NCBI GenBank assembly: GCA_023935145.1
Contig: CM043699.1
Location: 65,941,638 to 66,005,637, forward strand
From: Bretschneidera sinensis
Lineage: Eukaryota > Streptophyta > Magnoliopsida > Brassicales > Akaniaceae
Direction of reading: 5' to 3'
Length of the DNA stretch: 64,000 nucleotides
The notes below the pieces were generated by a model. The model did not search any database, was not told the origin of the DNA, and saw only the letters and a program-made list of their open reading frames with translations. The position numbers were made by a program, and so were the translations under genes. Positions 1 through 11,696 of the stretch are shown here, one piece after another (position 1 is the stretch's first letter; every line of letters begins with the position of its first letter).

Positions 1-159
1 GAAATTGTCCAAAATTGCCCAATTAGCTTTGTTTTGCATTTAACGCCTCCATTTGCATCCTAAATCAAAATATAAGAACAATGAGTATATTTAGGCACCA
101 AATAAGTATAAAAAACTAAACATTAAGGGAGAAAAATATGACATTTTGCATTCTCATCA
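1..159 (-). repeat. 3' LTR of element A (partial, cut by window edge)
   Basis: This stretch matches the right-hand part of the 5' LTR piece by piece: 1-63 matches about 15718-15780, then 17188-17211, 27350-27374 and 28641-28705. It ends in CTCATCA, the complement of the LTR start TGATGAG. It is uninterrupted, so it serves as the reference showing where G, the Sirevirus and H2 went in (positions 56-63, 75-79 and 95-99). Confidence 0.85.
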
Positions 160-172
160 AATTTCCCCACAC
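160..172 (-). other. Polypurine tract of element A
   Basis: On the minus strand this reads GTGTGGGGAAATT directly before the LTR start TGATGAG. A purine run touching the 3' LTR is where plus-strand DNA synthesis starts in LTR elements. Confidence 0.75.
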
Positions 173-1136
173 ATAACTTTTGCTCGTCCTTGGGCAAAAC
201 TCAAATTCATTTTCCCAAAAACACCAAGGTTGCAACGCCATCAACAAAGAATAACCAAGCTCCTCAAAACTCATAACATATCATGAACAAAAATTCTTAA
301 ACAACTTACAATTACTTAGTAAGCATTTTCACTCAAAGATGGAGTAAATTAAATACGTAGACCCTCACGGAAATAAACACTCGACTCTCATGTGTTTGAA
401 GGGTATGTGTTTTGCTCAAATTCATTCCAATGGAAATGATCTACCATAGAATTGCATATCTTCTCATTCTCCACCACTGGGATCACATGCATAACACAAA
501 TCATAAGAACTTTTCAAGGGTTGTAATGGGGTATTGGATCAAGGTGGGAAATATCTGGGAAGGTAGCTCAAAAGCCATCAAAACTAGTGGAACAAAAATG
601 AATTAATTCAAGCTTGAATATATAAGACATGTAAAACCAATCACTCCATTTAGCAGCTTCTTTAATTTGGCTTTAAAGCATTTAAACCATGTAAAACTCC
701 TGTATTGAAAAATAGATCATTCAAAGGAACACTTTTTGTTTGCAGCAGGGAACAATCCTTAGCAACAGCTTCCACCTTTGTATATATCATGTATAAACAG
801 ACCCCTTTCTTGGAATTTTAGGAGGAATTATGAACATGGATAGTTTGCAACATTAAAAGTAATTTCCTCAATTACTTCCTTTCTTCTTTTTTCTCTTTTT
901 TTTAAACAAATTACATCAACAATGAAACTCACGAATTGAGAATGAAAACATGTTTCATTTCACTAGTCATAGCCATACCACAAATCCAGAAACCCCCACA
1001 CTTATTTCTTGCACACCCATAAATATCATAATGATGAACAATGGTCCACTAGCTCTACGCTTGGGTAAAGGCATTGTTTTTCTGGTTTAAAGCTTGTAAT
1101 GTGGGTTCACAATAAACGAAAAAAACCAATAAATCT
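173..1136 (-). other. Non-coding tail of element A, distal part
   Basis: Post-pol DNA of element A between the purine tract and copia B. No open frame resembles a protein, and no envelope-like ORF of the kind some Athila elements carry was found. It is AT-rich and continues at 6758 on the other side of B. Confidence 0.6.
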
Positions 1137-2057
1137 TGTTGGAAATCACTTTGACAAGATGCCCAGGTGGTGATCTTCCAAACATCCAAGTCTAGAATGA
1201 CTTGTAGAAAGAAATAAAACAATCAAAAGCAAGAAAGAAAAGAAGACAAACGATTTGTTATTGAGGTTCGACAATGTGCCTACATCCCCGTGAGTTCCTC
1301 TGAACTCTCTGCACTAAATCAATAGTTTTAACAATTACAACAACCCTCTCTAAGAAACCCAAGTTCTTGAAGAAACTAAGAAGAGAAGAAAGAAGATGAT
1401 AAGAGCTATTACAATGCTCTCTATCTATACCACTCTCTCTTCTTTACAACCAGCCTCTCTATAATGAGTCCCTCTTGTGTTTTGTGTCTTTCCACTCTCA
1501 CACAATTCTCTATTGTATTGTGTCTTTTCACTCTTTACAATTGATCTCAAATTATGTCACAATGTTATGTTGAGAATGAAGCTAGGTGACCCTTTATATA
1601 GTGCACCAACTTCTTGATCAATCTTGAGTGTCATTCTCCACCCTTAGATCTTGATGACCACTCAATCATGGCCCTCCATAAATCCTAAGTGGTGCTGTGT
1701 GTTTTAACCTTGCATCCACTCACCTAACAAGAGGCTTAACCAAGTTGTATGTGTGTGCCTTAGTGTGCCTAGCGCCTAGGCATTGAACAGGGGGTGGTGC
1801 GGCGCTAGGCAAAGCCCTTTTTTACCTCCTTGTTGGGCAGTGCGGCGCTGGTGAGGGTGAGGTGCTGCGCACACTGATGTTGTCCCTCTCACAGCTATGC
1901 ACACTCTTTTGCCTTGATGAATAGAGGTGTTCACACACACCCAAAGTGATGCACACACATGTGCGCACTTCTTTAAATGCTGAAATTTATTCTTCCAACC
2001 TTGGTTTAGACTTTAACCATGTTTGAACCATGTTTAAACCTTAGAAAAATACCAAAA
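1137..2057 (-). repeat. 3' LTR of copia B
   Basis: Matches 5782-6757 along its length. A minus-strand TATA box (TATATAAAGG) lies at 1591-1600. Upstream of it in element sense, at about 1778-1965, is a GC-rich cluster with GTGCGGCGCT-type motifs. It lacks a tandem duplication of roughly 65 bp seen in the 5' LTR. It ends ACCAAAA where the other LTR has ACCAACA. Confidence 0.85.
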
Positions 2058-2137
2058 ATCTCTACATTTGTCTAAGTGTTTAAACCTGAACCATTGTGCA
2101 GAGAGCTTCAGGATCCAAACTCATCTTGAGTCACCAA

Positions 2138-4640
2138 TTAACCGACTCCAATCCTAAGTAGTCTAAGGCAATGATTGAACTTACTTAGAGGTAGGACTTT
2201 AGTACCTAAATCCGCAGGATTTTCTTCCGTGGCTACCTTGTCCACATGGATGAATCCTTTCGTAACATTTTCCCTAATGAAATGATACCGAATATCCATG
2301 TGCTTTGTCCTCTCATGGAACACCAGATTCTTACACAAGTGCAATGCACTTTGACTGTCCGAAAACACCACAACCTGCTCCTCTAGTACTTTCAACTCTT
2401 CCAACAACCCTTTGCACCACATAGCCTCCTTAATGGCTTCCATAGCCGCTACGTACTCAGCCTCAGTTGTTAAGAGTGCTACCACCAGCTACCATTGAGC
2501 TTTTAAATACCTCAGCAACCACCAATGCTTCTTTCCGGGACTACTCACAAATCTGCTGAGAACACCCATTGCCCAAGAAACCTTTAACCAGTTTCTCTCC
2601 TTTTCTTGGATTTTACATATCCCAAGGATCTTTTGTGTAAGGCTGAGATCCTTCCTCTCGAACTCCTCACTGAGTTAAGATGTAAACCTTTCCATCCCCC
2701 TCCTACTATTCTGAACCAACAACACATCAACGACATAGATGAGGATACTCACCATTTTCTCCACTTTGTGTCCAAGTGAGAAAGTTTCTGTGAAATCTAT
2801 GTCTTTTCTTCTTGTGAACCCATTCGCCACCAGCCTAGCCTTGTTTCGGACTTCATCTCCTGGAAGGTACCCTTCTTTGATCTTGTAAGTTCACTTATAA
2901 TCCACAACTCTCTGATTTTCCAGAATGTGCACCAATTCCCAGAAATTGTTCTTCTTCAAAGAATCTATTTCTTCCTCCATAGCTAGCTTCCATCTTGGCA
3001 AATCGTTACATCCCATGGCATCAATGTAAGTCTCTTGTTCACTCATTTCTCCTTCTGTCCAAGGAGCTGCTGTATCCACAGCATCCGTAAACCCATATCT
3101 TCAAGGTGGTCCGACTAGCCTTCTTTCCCGGTCTCTTGTGAGCTGATAGTCCTTCCGACTCCCTGCATCATCCTGTTTTAGTTCAGCCTCCTCATGAGTA
3201 TCCTGAGCTTGGCATTCATCAATGGGCTCTACTTGGTCCGAACCTTCTTGCCTCCTTTGCTCTACCTAAACTGAATTCTCCTTGATGCGATGCTCCACAA
3301 CTTCTAGACTGGTTTGCTCACTAGCTCCTGCAGGGTTAGTTTTCTCCAAGTAGGGAAATAACAATTCATTAAAATTAACATTCCTACTTATAATGAGTTT
3401 CATTCCCTTCTTTTCTAAGGACCACAACCTATATCCCTTAACCCTATCACTATATCCTAGAAATACACATTTTTTAGATCCTGGGGTAAGTCTATCATCC
3501 TTTTGTTGTGCAAACGCAGCACACCCAAAAGTCCTAAGGTTGTCCAACTCAGGGGGTTTTCCACTCCACATCTCTTTGGGAGTCTTGAGCTCTAAAGCTC
3601 TAGAGGGTGATCTATTAACCAAATATGCAGTAGTAGACACAGCTTCCCCCAAAAAAAATTTGAGTAATTCGGATCCATTTAACATGCACTTAACCTTTTC
3701 CATAAGGGTCTTATTCATCCACTCAGCAACTCCACTTTGTTGAGGGGTTTCCACAACAGTCCTATGTTTTAGAATCCCATTTAACCTATAGAATTGATCA
3801 AGTTCTTGGTTAAAAATTTCTAAGCCATTATCAGTTCTTAACACCTTAACTACTCTACCTATTTGAGTCTCTACCAGCCCTTTCCACACCACTAATTTAT
3901 TCAAAGCATCTGATTTATTTTTAACCAAATAAATCCAAACCTTTCTTGAATAATCATCAATTAAAGATAGAAAGTAAATGTTACCTCCCTGTGTTGGTGT
4001 CCTTGCTGATTCCCAAAGGTCCGCATGAATGTAGTCAAGAATGCCCTTAGACTTGTGCACTCTGGTGTCGATGCTGACTCGATGTTGCTTCTCAAGAACA
4101 CAACACTCGCAAAAATCAAGTTTCTCTACTTTGTCTCCACCAAGTAGGCTATCCTTGTTGAGAACTTACAGGCCCTCTTCGCTCATATGTCCCAAGCGAG
4201 TGTGCCAAAGGGCTGCCTCATCGATCTCAACCATCAAGCTTGCTGCTTGATCATTGATTTCTGTCTCTCTAATCATCTCATAGAGTCCATCGTTTCTTGC
4301 TGCCTTGATCACTACTAAAGATCCCTTGGTTACCTTGATCTTTCCTCCCTCTATCTTGCATGTGTATCCCATGGAATCCAATTGCTCCAATGAGATTAAA
4401 TTCCTCCTCAAATCTGGGAGATATCTCACATCTTTCAGCAGCCTTGTCATTCCATCAAACATCCTCACCTAGATGTCTCCCGTGCCCCTCACTTGGTAAG
4501 AAATATCATTCCCCAATAAAACCCTTTCATCATTGGTTTCTTTGAAATTCTTGAACCAATCCCGGTGAGGGCACATGTGATGAGTGCACCCAGAATTTAA
4601 GATTCATTTTCCGCTGCCTTCTTGCCCCTTACTCACATCC
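2138..4640 (-). pseudogene. pol: Copia B pol (protease, integrase, RT remnant, RNase H), broken
   Basis: Minus-strand order: protease core with NSGC in place of DSGC (about 4600); pre-integrase zinc finger HTRLGHM...CECC (about 4060-4250); integrase 3266-4060 with HADLW, LRTDNG and TPQQSGVAE, so the D, D, E residues are present; RT start 2891-3079 (WELVHI); RNase H 2138-2485 (TEAEYVAA, SDSQSALHL, ENPADLGTK). Between the FS of the RT start and ILIYV (about 2745-2800) the palm of RT is absent, and the YVDD box reads YVVD. Several stops and frameshifts separate the segments. The polyprotein would normally be one frame with gag in this family. Confidence 0.85.
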
Positions 4641-4664
4641 AAGCACACAACAAGAACATCACCA

Positions 4665-5438
4665 TCTTACTGTTCTGTCTTGGCAACCGAAGCCTCTCCA
4701 TTCTTGGTATGGCTTCTTCCTCTATCCTTTGTCATCTTTCTTGACATGACCCTCTTTATGGCAGTAAAAACATCTCCCATAGCTTTCTCCTCTACCTCTG
4801 TCCTGGTAGTAGCCATGCATGTTGTTGTGCACTCTCCTATGGCTCTCTCCTCTACCTCTGTCCCGGTAGTAGCCATGCATGTTGCTATGCACTCTCCCAT
4901 GACTCTCTCATCTACCTCTGTCTTGGGAGTAGCCATGCATGTTACTGTGCACTGTCCCATGGCTCTCTCCTCTACCTCTGTCCTGGTAGTAGCCATTGTT
5001 GCTGCCATACCGAGTTGCTGGATTTCTTTTAATGAACAGTCTTTTTCCACTTGATGCACTCCTCATTTTAGCATCAAGATTATCTTGCAACTCTATCTAA
5101 GGATCAAATTTAAAAGTAAAGATTTGTTTACGAAGATACCTCTTATTAGGGAGAGTCTTGGCAAAAAACAACTCATCTAGTTTCTTTTATATGACAGCTG
5201 GATGTTCCGAGTCTCCACACTCCCTTGTGTCAGTATCCGACATGTGCAAGAAGATGGTGTTGTATGCCATCTTCTTCATCTCATTTCGCTGGTACTCTGT
5301 GGTACTTGCTGGAAAAACATCATTTTCTCCAAGAGCCAAGTCCACTTTCTATTGCACTAGAAACGCCTTGATCTTCCACTTCCACAGGGAAAAATCTCTT
5401 TTTCCATCAAACTTCTCAATACCAAAATTTGAACCCAT
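4665..5438 (-). pseudogene. gag: Copia B gag, internally deleted
   Basis: It starts with ATG at 5438-5436 (MGSNFGIEKFDGKRDFSLW), matching the C gag start at 42164. After QDNLD the frame jumps to SSGKRLFIKRNPATRYGSN, skipping about 75 codons that C retains. A 20-residue unit (GYYQDRGRGE type) then repeats about four times. A degenerate zinc knuckle (CFYCHKEGHVKKD, last Cys lost) follows in another frame near 4750. Stops include one after the LW block. Non-functional. Confidence 0.78.
4774..5004 (-). repeat. 60-bp tandem repeat inside copia B gag
   Basis: About 3.8 copies of a 60-bp unit containing GTAGTAGCCATGCATGTTG on the plus strand. The period is a multiple of three, so each copy adds 20 codons (tyrosine-, arginine- and glycine-rich). 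The homologous place in C has a single unit, so the array expanded in this copy or sublineage. Confidence 0.85.
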
Positions 5439-5499
5439 CTTATGGAGAAGATCCCTTGATTTATGCAGCACCCACAAATGCTTTCCAACTTCTTCTAAA

Positions 5500-5700
5500 T
5501 CTCAAGAACACAGATCGAAGATGGATCTTAATACCGTTCTTGAATCACCCTCAAGAACATGATCAGATCTTGATCTTTACTCCGTTCTTGAATCACCCTC
5601 AAGAACATGATCAGATATTGATCTTAACTCCGTTCTTGATTTACCCCAAGAACATGATCAGATATAGATCTTAACTTCGTTCTTGAATCACCCAAGAAGT
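5500..5700 (-). repeat. 48-bp tandem repeat in copia B leader
   Basis: GTTCTTGA-type units start at about 5536, 5584, 5632 and 5679, a period of 47-48 bp. Each unit holds an inverted repeat, GTTCTTGA with a 7-nt gap then TCAAGAAC. It lies between the primer site and the gag start. C has about two such units at 42000-42110. Confidence 0.8.
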
Positions 5701-5768
5701 TGACCCTTAGAGTCTTAGTCCAATACCTTTTGTTCTTGCTCCGATACCCAGTTATGCTAGCTCCTCCG

Positions 5769-5781
5769 GCTCTAATACCAC
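5769..5781 (-). other. Primer binding site of copia B (initiator Met type)
   Basis: The minus strand reads TGGTATTAGAGCC directly after the LTR end. This is one change from the usual TGGTATCAGAGC complement of initiator Met tRNA. Confidence 0.8.
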
Positions 5782-6757
5782 TGTTGGAAATCACCTTCAC
5801 AAGATGCATAGGTGGTGATCTTCCAAACACCCAAGTCTAGAATGACTTGTAGAAAGAAATACAGCAATCGAAAGCAAGAAAGAAAAGAAGACATGCGATT
5901 TGTTATCGAGGTTCGGCAACGTGCCTACATCCTTTTGAGTTCCTCTGAACTCTCTGCACTAAATCAATGGTTCTTTACAATTACAGCAACCCTCTCCAAG
6001 AAACCCAAGTTCTTAAAGAAACCAAGAAAAGAAGAAAAAAGATGATAAGAACTATTACAATGCTCTCTATCTATACTACTCTCTCTTCTTTACAACCAGC
6101 CTATCTATAATGAGTCCCTTTTGTGTTTTGTGTCTCTGCACTCTCACACAATTCTCTCTTGTATTGTGTCTTTTCACTCTTTACAATTGATCTCAAATTA
6201 CATCACAATGGTATATTGAGAATGAAGCTAGGTGACCCTTTATATAGTGCACCAACTTCTTGATCAATCTTGAGTGTCATTCTCCACCCTTAGATCTTGA
6301 TGACCACTCAATCATGGCCCTCCATCAATCTTAAGTGGTGCTGTGCATTTTAACCTTGCATCCACGCATCTAACAAGAATCTTAACTTAGTTGTTTGTGT
6401 GTGCCTTAGTGTGCCTAGCGCCTAGGCACTGAACAGGGGGCGGTGCGGCGCTAGACAAAGCCCTTTTTTACCTCCTTGCTGGGCGGTGCGCCGCTGGTGA
6501 AGGAGAGGTGCGCCGCTGCCCTTTACCAAAACTTCCTCCTTGCTGGGCGGTGCAACGCTAGTGAGGGAGAGGTGCAGCGCACACTGATGTTGTCCCTCTC
6601 ACAGCTGTGCGCACTCTTTTGCCTTGATGAATAGAGGCGTGCACTCACACCCAAAGTGATGAACACATATGTGGACACTCCTTTAACATGCTGAAATTTA
6701 TTCTTCCAACCTTAGTTTAGACTTTAACCATGTTTAAACCTTAAAAAAATACCAACA
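5782..6757 (-). repeat. 5' LTR of copia B
   Basis: Runs TGTTGGAAATCACC to ATACCAACA on the plus strand. The minus-strand TATA box is at about 6236-6247. A GC-rich cluster upstream of it (6415-6600) includes a tandem duplication of about 65 bp (GGGCGGTGC units) absent from the 3' LTR. Confidence 0.87.
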
Positions 6758-7510
6758 AAGCTCAAAGGGGTTCAAGAAAGGGGAAAAATTAATTACAAGG
6801 TAGGCTATTTGGCTTATGTAGCTTATAACAAAGAGGGCCTTAATCATGTTCATGCATGCATGTGTCAATATGACATCGAAGAGAATCCAGGCAAGTTCTA
6901 GAGAAACAAATCCATGGAAGAATATCTCACATGAAAGAAAATAGTGAGACTGATATGGATGTGTTAGTCTAAAGGCTCAAAATCTCACCAGCTTTTGTCT
7001 ACTAAATTTAGTCACTACCATTCTCAAGGAAAATAACTAGACTAATTAATTCCAAGTGGGAAGATTACGTATTCCATCATGTTATGAATTTTTCAAGCTT
7101 AATTGAATCTTGCTCATGACATACGCAACCAAAAATTGTTGAAAACAATAAAAACAAAAAGCAAAAGTTTTTTTCTTTAGAGATACAAAATTAACACACA
7201 ACCTAAATCCCCTCCCTCGCACTTAACTTACATTATCCCTAATGTGCAGCAAAGAAAGCAAATATATGGTAGAAAGAAACTTCCCTGACCACTAGCAGAG
7301 ATGGATCAAGGTCCCTTCCCTTAATATCTCCATCAATGCGTTCAGGTTTCGGAGCAAGGAAGTGGGGAACTGCACATTAGTACACCCATTTAAAGAAGAA
7401 AAAAAAATCTGGAATCAAAACAAACAGAAAGCAATTGAGGAAAAGAATAATTAGAAAATTGAACCAATTGCAGGGAATACTGAAAATAACAAAACAAAGG
7501 TTTAGAATGC
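6758..7510 (-). other. Non-coding tail of element A, proximal part
   Basis: Post-pol DNA of A between copia B and the conserved hairpin block at 7511. No open frame is convincing on either strand. Confidence 0.55.
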
Positions 7511-7536
7511 TTGGGTTGCCTCCCAAAAAGCGCTTA
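7511..7536 (-). other. Conserved post-pol hairpin block of element A
   Basis: The minus strand reads AGCGCTT then TTGGGAGGCAACCCAA, about 75 bp past the pol stop at 7612. TGGG and CCCA can pair around a six-base loop. A near-identical block lies in element I at 49898-49919, although that element has no pol. Confidence 0.7.
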
Positions 7537-7611
7537 TTTATAGTCAGTAGCTTGACTGTTGCTCTTCTTCTAGGCCGGATCAAGGAGAATTATGGTCTTG
7601 TTGCTGTTAAC

Positions 7612-10600
7612 TCAACCATTCAAATAAGACTTCAGACATTGTCCATTTACTTTAAATGACCCATTCTCATCATGAGTGACTTCTAATGCTCCATGGGGAA
7701 AAACTTTAACGATCGTGAATGGGCCTAACCATTGCGATTTGAGCTTTCCTGGAAAGAGGCGAAGCCATGAATTATAAAGCAAAACTCATTGTTCGGGTAG
7801 AAACCCCTTCTTTGAGATGTGCTTATCATGCCAAGCCTTGGTCCGCTCCTTGTAGATTTTTGCATTCTCATAAGCTTCATTGCGAAGCTCGTCCATCTCA
7901 TTAATTTGCAAAAAAAGCTTTTCACCTGCCACTTGGAGATCCATGTTTAGGTGCTTCATCGCCCAATAAGCTTTATGCTCGAGCTCTATAGGAAGATGAC
8001 ATGCTTTCCCATAGACCAACCGATAAAGAGACATTCCCAAAGGTGTTTTAAACGCTGTCTGATAAGCTCATAGTGCATCATCTAGCTTTTTAGCCCAATC
8101 ATTTCGGGAGATGTTAACTGTTTTCTCTGGAATTTGCTTCACCTCCCTATTTAATACCTCTGCTTTGTTTAAGGATGATAAGTCAATGTCGTCCAGTGTC
8201 TAACTCCATATTTTAATAATAGAGCTTCAAATTGCTTGTTTCAAAAGTGAGTTCTTTCATCTCTAATAATGGCCCTGGGAGTCCCAAATCTAGTAAAAAT
8301 ATTCTTTCAGAGAAAATTAAGCACCACTTTTCCATCATTAGTGGGAGTTGTGATTGCCTCTACCCATTTGGACACATAATCCACTGCTAGAAGAATGTAT
8401 TTGTTGTTGTATGATAAAGGGAATGGTCCCATGAAGTCAATACCCCAAACATCAAATAACTCCACCTCTAGAATATTCTACAAAGGCATTTCATTCCATC
8501 TAGATATGTTCCTAGAACGTTGGCATCTATCACAAGCAGCAATAAAAGCATGAGCATCCTTAAATAAGGTTGGCCAATAAAATCCGGATTGGAGAACTTT
8601 AGCCGCGGTCCAATGAGCTCCAAAATGCCCTCCATATTCAAGTGTATGGCAATGCATCAAAATATCCGTCATCTCCTATTCTAGAACACATCGCTTAATG
8701 ATTTGGTCCGCACAATGCCTATAGAGTACCGATTCTTCCCAATAGTAGTGCTTTACTTCCGAGAAAAATCTCTTCTTTTGTTGGTAAGAAAAATCTGGAG
8801 GAATAGTTTTTCCTGCAAGAAAATTGACATAATCTGCATTCCAAGGTAGAGACTTGTTAGAAGAAATTGCTAAAAGTTGCTCATCCGGGAAATTATCATC
8901 TATGGGTGGTTGTTGGGACTCAAGTTGTTCTTATAACTCTAGCCATGAGAGATGATCCGCCACCAAATTTTCAGTTCCCTTCTTATCTTTAATCTCAATA
9001 TCAAACTCTTGCAATAAGAGAACCCAACGGATGAGTCTTGGATTGGCTTTCTTCTTGACAACAAGGTATTTAATTGAGGAATGATCGGTATAGACTATTA
9101 CCCTATTCCAAATAAGATATAGCTGAAACTTGTCAAAAGCAAACACTATAAGATGTAGCTGGCGTAGTTGAGTTGGGCATCATTAAAGGTCTGGCTAGCA
9201 TAATAAATTATGTGAAACTACTTGTTCTTTCGCTACCTAAATACCACTCCAACCGCATTGCCACTTGCATCACACATCAATTCAAATGGTAGATCCCAAT
9301 CTGGTGCTATAACAATTGGAGCCGACACAAGCTTCTCTTTAAGTAACATGAACACCTTCTCAAACTCTTCATCAAAGACAAATAGAGTTTCCTTCACCAG
9401 CAAGCTACAAAGGGGTTTGAAAATCTTGGAGAAGTCCTTCATGAATCTTCTATAAAATCCTGCGTGTCCAAGAAAACTCCTAACTCCCTTTATTGTTGAT
9501 GGAGGTGGCAGTTTCTCTACTGTCTCAATCTTGGCTTTATCTACTTCAATCCCTTTAGAAGAGATCCGATGACCCAGACAATTCCCTCTTTTACCATGAA
9601 GTGACACTTCTCCTAATTAAGCACAAGGTTAGTTTCTTCACATCGCTCCAAACTAACGCCAAATTCCCAAGGCAATTATCAAAAGAAGATTTGAATACAG
9701 AAAAATCATCATACACCTTTAGAAAGTGTATCCAAAAAGATTGCCATCATACACCTTTGGAAAGTGGCTAGCACATTACAAAGCCTAAAGGGCATTCTCC
9801 GAAAAGAAAAAGTACCGTAAGGGCATGTGAAGGTGGTCTTCTCCTGGTCTCTCGGTACTATGGCTATTTGATTATACCCCGAATAGTCATCTAGGAAATA
9901 ATAGTAATCATGCCCGGCTAGCCTATCCAACATTTGATCAATGAATGGCAAAGGAAAGTGGTCTTTCCGAGTGGCCTTATTCAGTTTTTGGTAATCCATG
10001 AAAATTCTCCACCCGGTGACTATTCTTGTAGCGATTAACTCATTGCTAGCATTCTTCACCACTGTCATTCCTACTTTCTTTGGTATTACTTGAACAGGAC
10101 TATCCTATGAGCTATCAGAAATTGGGTAAGTCACTCCGGCATCTAACCACTTTAAGATCTCTTTACGCACCATTTCCTTCATTGTTGGATTGAGTCTTCT
10201 TTGGTGTTCTATCATCGACATATACTATTCTTCTAACAAAATTCGGTGCATACAAATAGAAGGGCTAATTCCCTTGATATCTGCAAGTGTCCACCCAATA
10301 GTTGCCTTATGTTTTCTAGGAACTCTCAACAACTTTTTTTCTTCTTCAATAGAAAGCTTAGATGAAATAATTATTGAAAGAGTAGATAATTCACCAAGAT
10401 AAGCATACCGAGGGTGTTTCGGTAAAAGCTTAAGCTCAAATACATGCGGCTTTTCAATAGATGGAAGGGGCCACGAGGGTTCTTGTCCTAAATCTTCAAA
10501 ATATTTCTTGTTGTTAGGACCAAAAGAATCCATCCAGGAGGCATATTCTAACATTTTAGGATCCTCTACCATAGTCGGATTAGGACTAACCAAACAAGCT

Positions 10601-11246
10601 TCTAATGATTTCTTTTGTTGATTAAGCACTTTGGTGATCAAAGAGTCAATCGCTTGGATGCTAAAATAACTCTCACTTGTATCTGGATACTTGATGGCAT
10701 TAAAAATGTTAAAGGTTACCTCCTCCTCTTGTACCCTCAACCGTACTTCTCCCCTTTGGGCATCAATAAGAATGGTCTGCCAAGAATAATGGGCATTTCC
10801 CGATCCTCCTCTATGTCTAGAACGATGAAGTCAGCTGGAAAAATAAACTTGTCCACTTTGACAAACATATCTTCAATAATTCCCTGTGGGTGTTTTATTG
10901 AGCGGTCCGCTAATTGCAATGAAACTATAGTAGGTCTCGCCTCACCTAATCCAAGCTTCCTGAAAATAGACAAAGGCATTAGATTAATACTTGCACCTAG
11001 GTCATATAAAGCTCTTTCAAACACAAAATTTCCAATTGAACATAGGATAGTGAAGCTCCCTGAATCCTTAAGCTTTGGAGGCAATTTCTTTTGTAGAATT
11101 GTACTACACTCTTCAGTAAGGGCTACTGTTTCATACTCTTCCAGTTTCCTTATATTTGACAAGATATCCTTCATTAATTTCACATAGCTCGACATTTGTT
11201 CGGGGGCATCTGCTAAAGGAATGTTAATATGCAATTTTTTAAACAC
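7612..11246 (-). pseudogene. pol: Element A pol (protease to integrase), broken
   Basis: Minus-strand order: aspartic protease 10737-11246 (ALYDLGASINLMPLS); linker and RT start 10225-10740 (IGWTLADIKGISPSICMHRI); RT 9709-10068 (MDYQKLNKATRKDHFPLPF, DDYSGYNQI); a region near 9690 where the YMDD box reads YDD; end of RT and RNase H start 9233-9607 (GHRISSKGIEVD, CDASGNAVG); RNase H end 8931-9146 ([11 protein letters not shown]); integrase zinc finger 8478-8672 (H, H, CDRCQ); DDE core 8060-8470 (GIDFMGPF); integrase C-terminus to about 7612 (GPFTIVKVF). Frameshifts separate the segments and stops are frequent. Order and wording fit Athila. Confidence 0.88.
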
Positions 11247-11696
11247 ATCTAGAAATCTATAAAATTGCTTATCAAGCTTATTCTTTTTGAGACATTGAGG
11301 GAATGGAACTCTTAGTGCCGGATCCTATGGTGGGATTGGTTGACTTTCGGAAATCTCCTTGAATGGTGTTGTGTGAAGTTGCACCTCTTGATCTTCTTTT
11401 TCAAACTTCTCACATCCTGTTGGAGTTTCTAACTTTTTCCCGCTTCTCAAAGTGATCGCCTTGCACTACTCCTTTGGATTGACTTCAGTCGTGCTAGGAA
11501 AATTACCTTGTTATCTCCCAGTGAGCATATTGTCCAATTAACCAACTTAGACTTCTAAATTTCAAATCGAAGCTGCTTGATTTTGAAAATTGGTCTTAGT
11601 CTTTGTTATGTATCGGTTGGTGTTGGCTTCAATATATTTTGATTATTCCACGAAAAATTTGGATGATTCTTCCATCCAGAATTGTATGTTGCATTG

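Larger units (their letters stand above)
1137..6757 (-). mobile_element. Element B: Tork-like Ty1/copia retrotransposon
   Basis: LTRs at 1137-2057 and 5782-6757 enclose a minus-strand gag-pol. The LTR reads TGTTGG...CCAACA (the inner end of the 3' LTR has a mutated last CA). The primer site next to the 5' LTR matches initiator Met tRNA. Flanks are AATCT on the left and AAGCT on the right, a 4 of 5 match for a target duplication. B lies in the post-pol tail of A. It is the same family as C (41152) and solo LTR K (58712). Gag has lost a central segment and the RT core is missing. Confidence 0.88.

Noticed and set aside
3393..3743. Plus-strand open frame of 116 codons
   Set aside because: It lies opposite the copia B integrase, which has clear conserved motifs on the minus strand.
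10615..11187. Plus-strand open frame of 190 codons
   Set aside because: It is antisense to the element A protease and linker, whose motifs are unmistakable.
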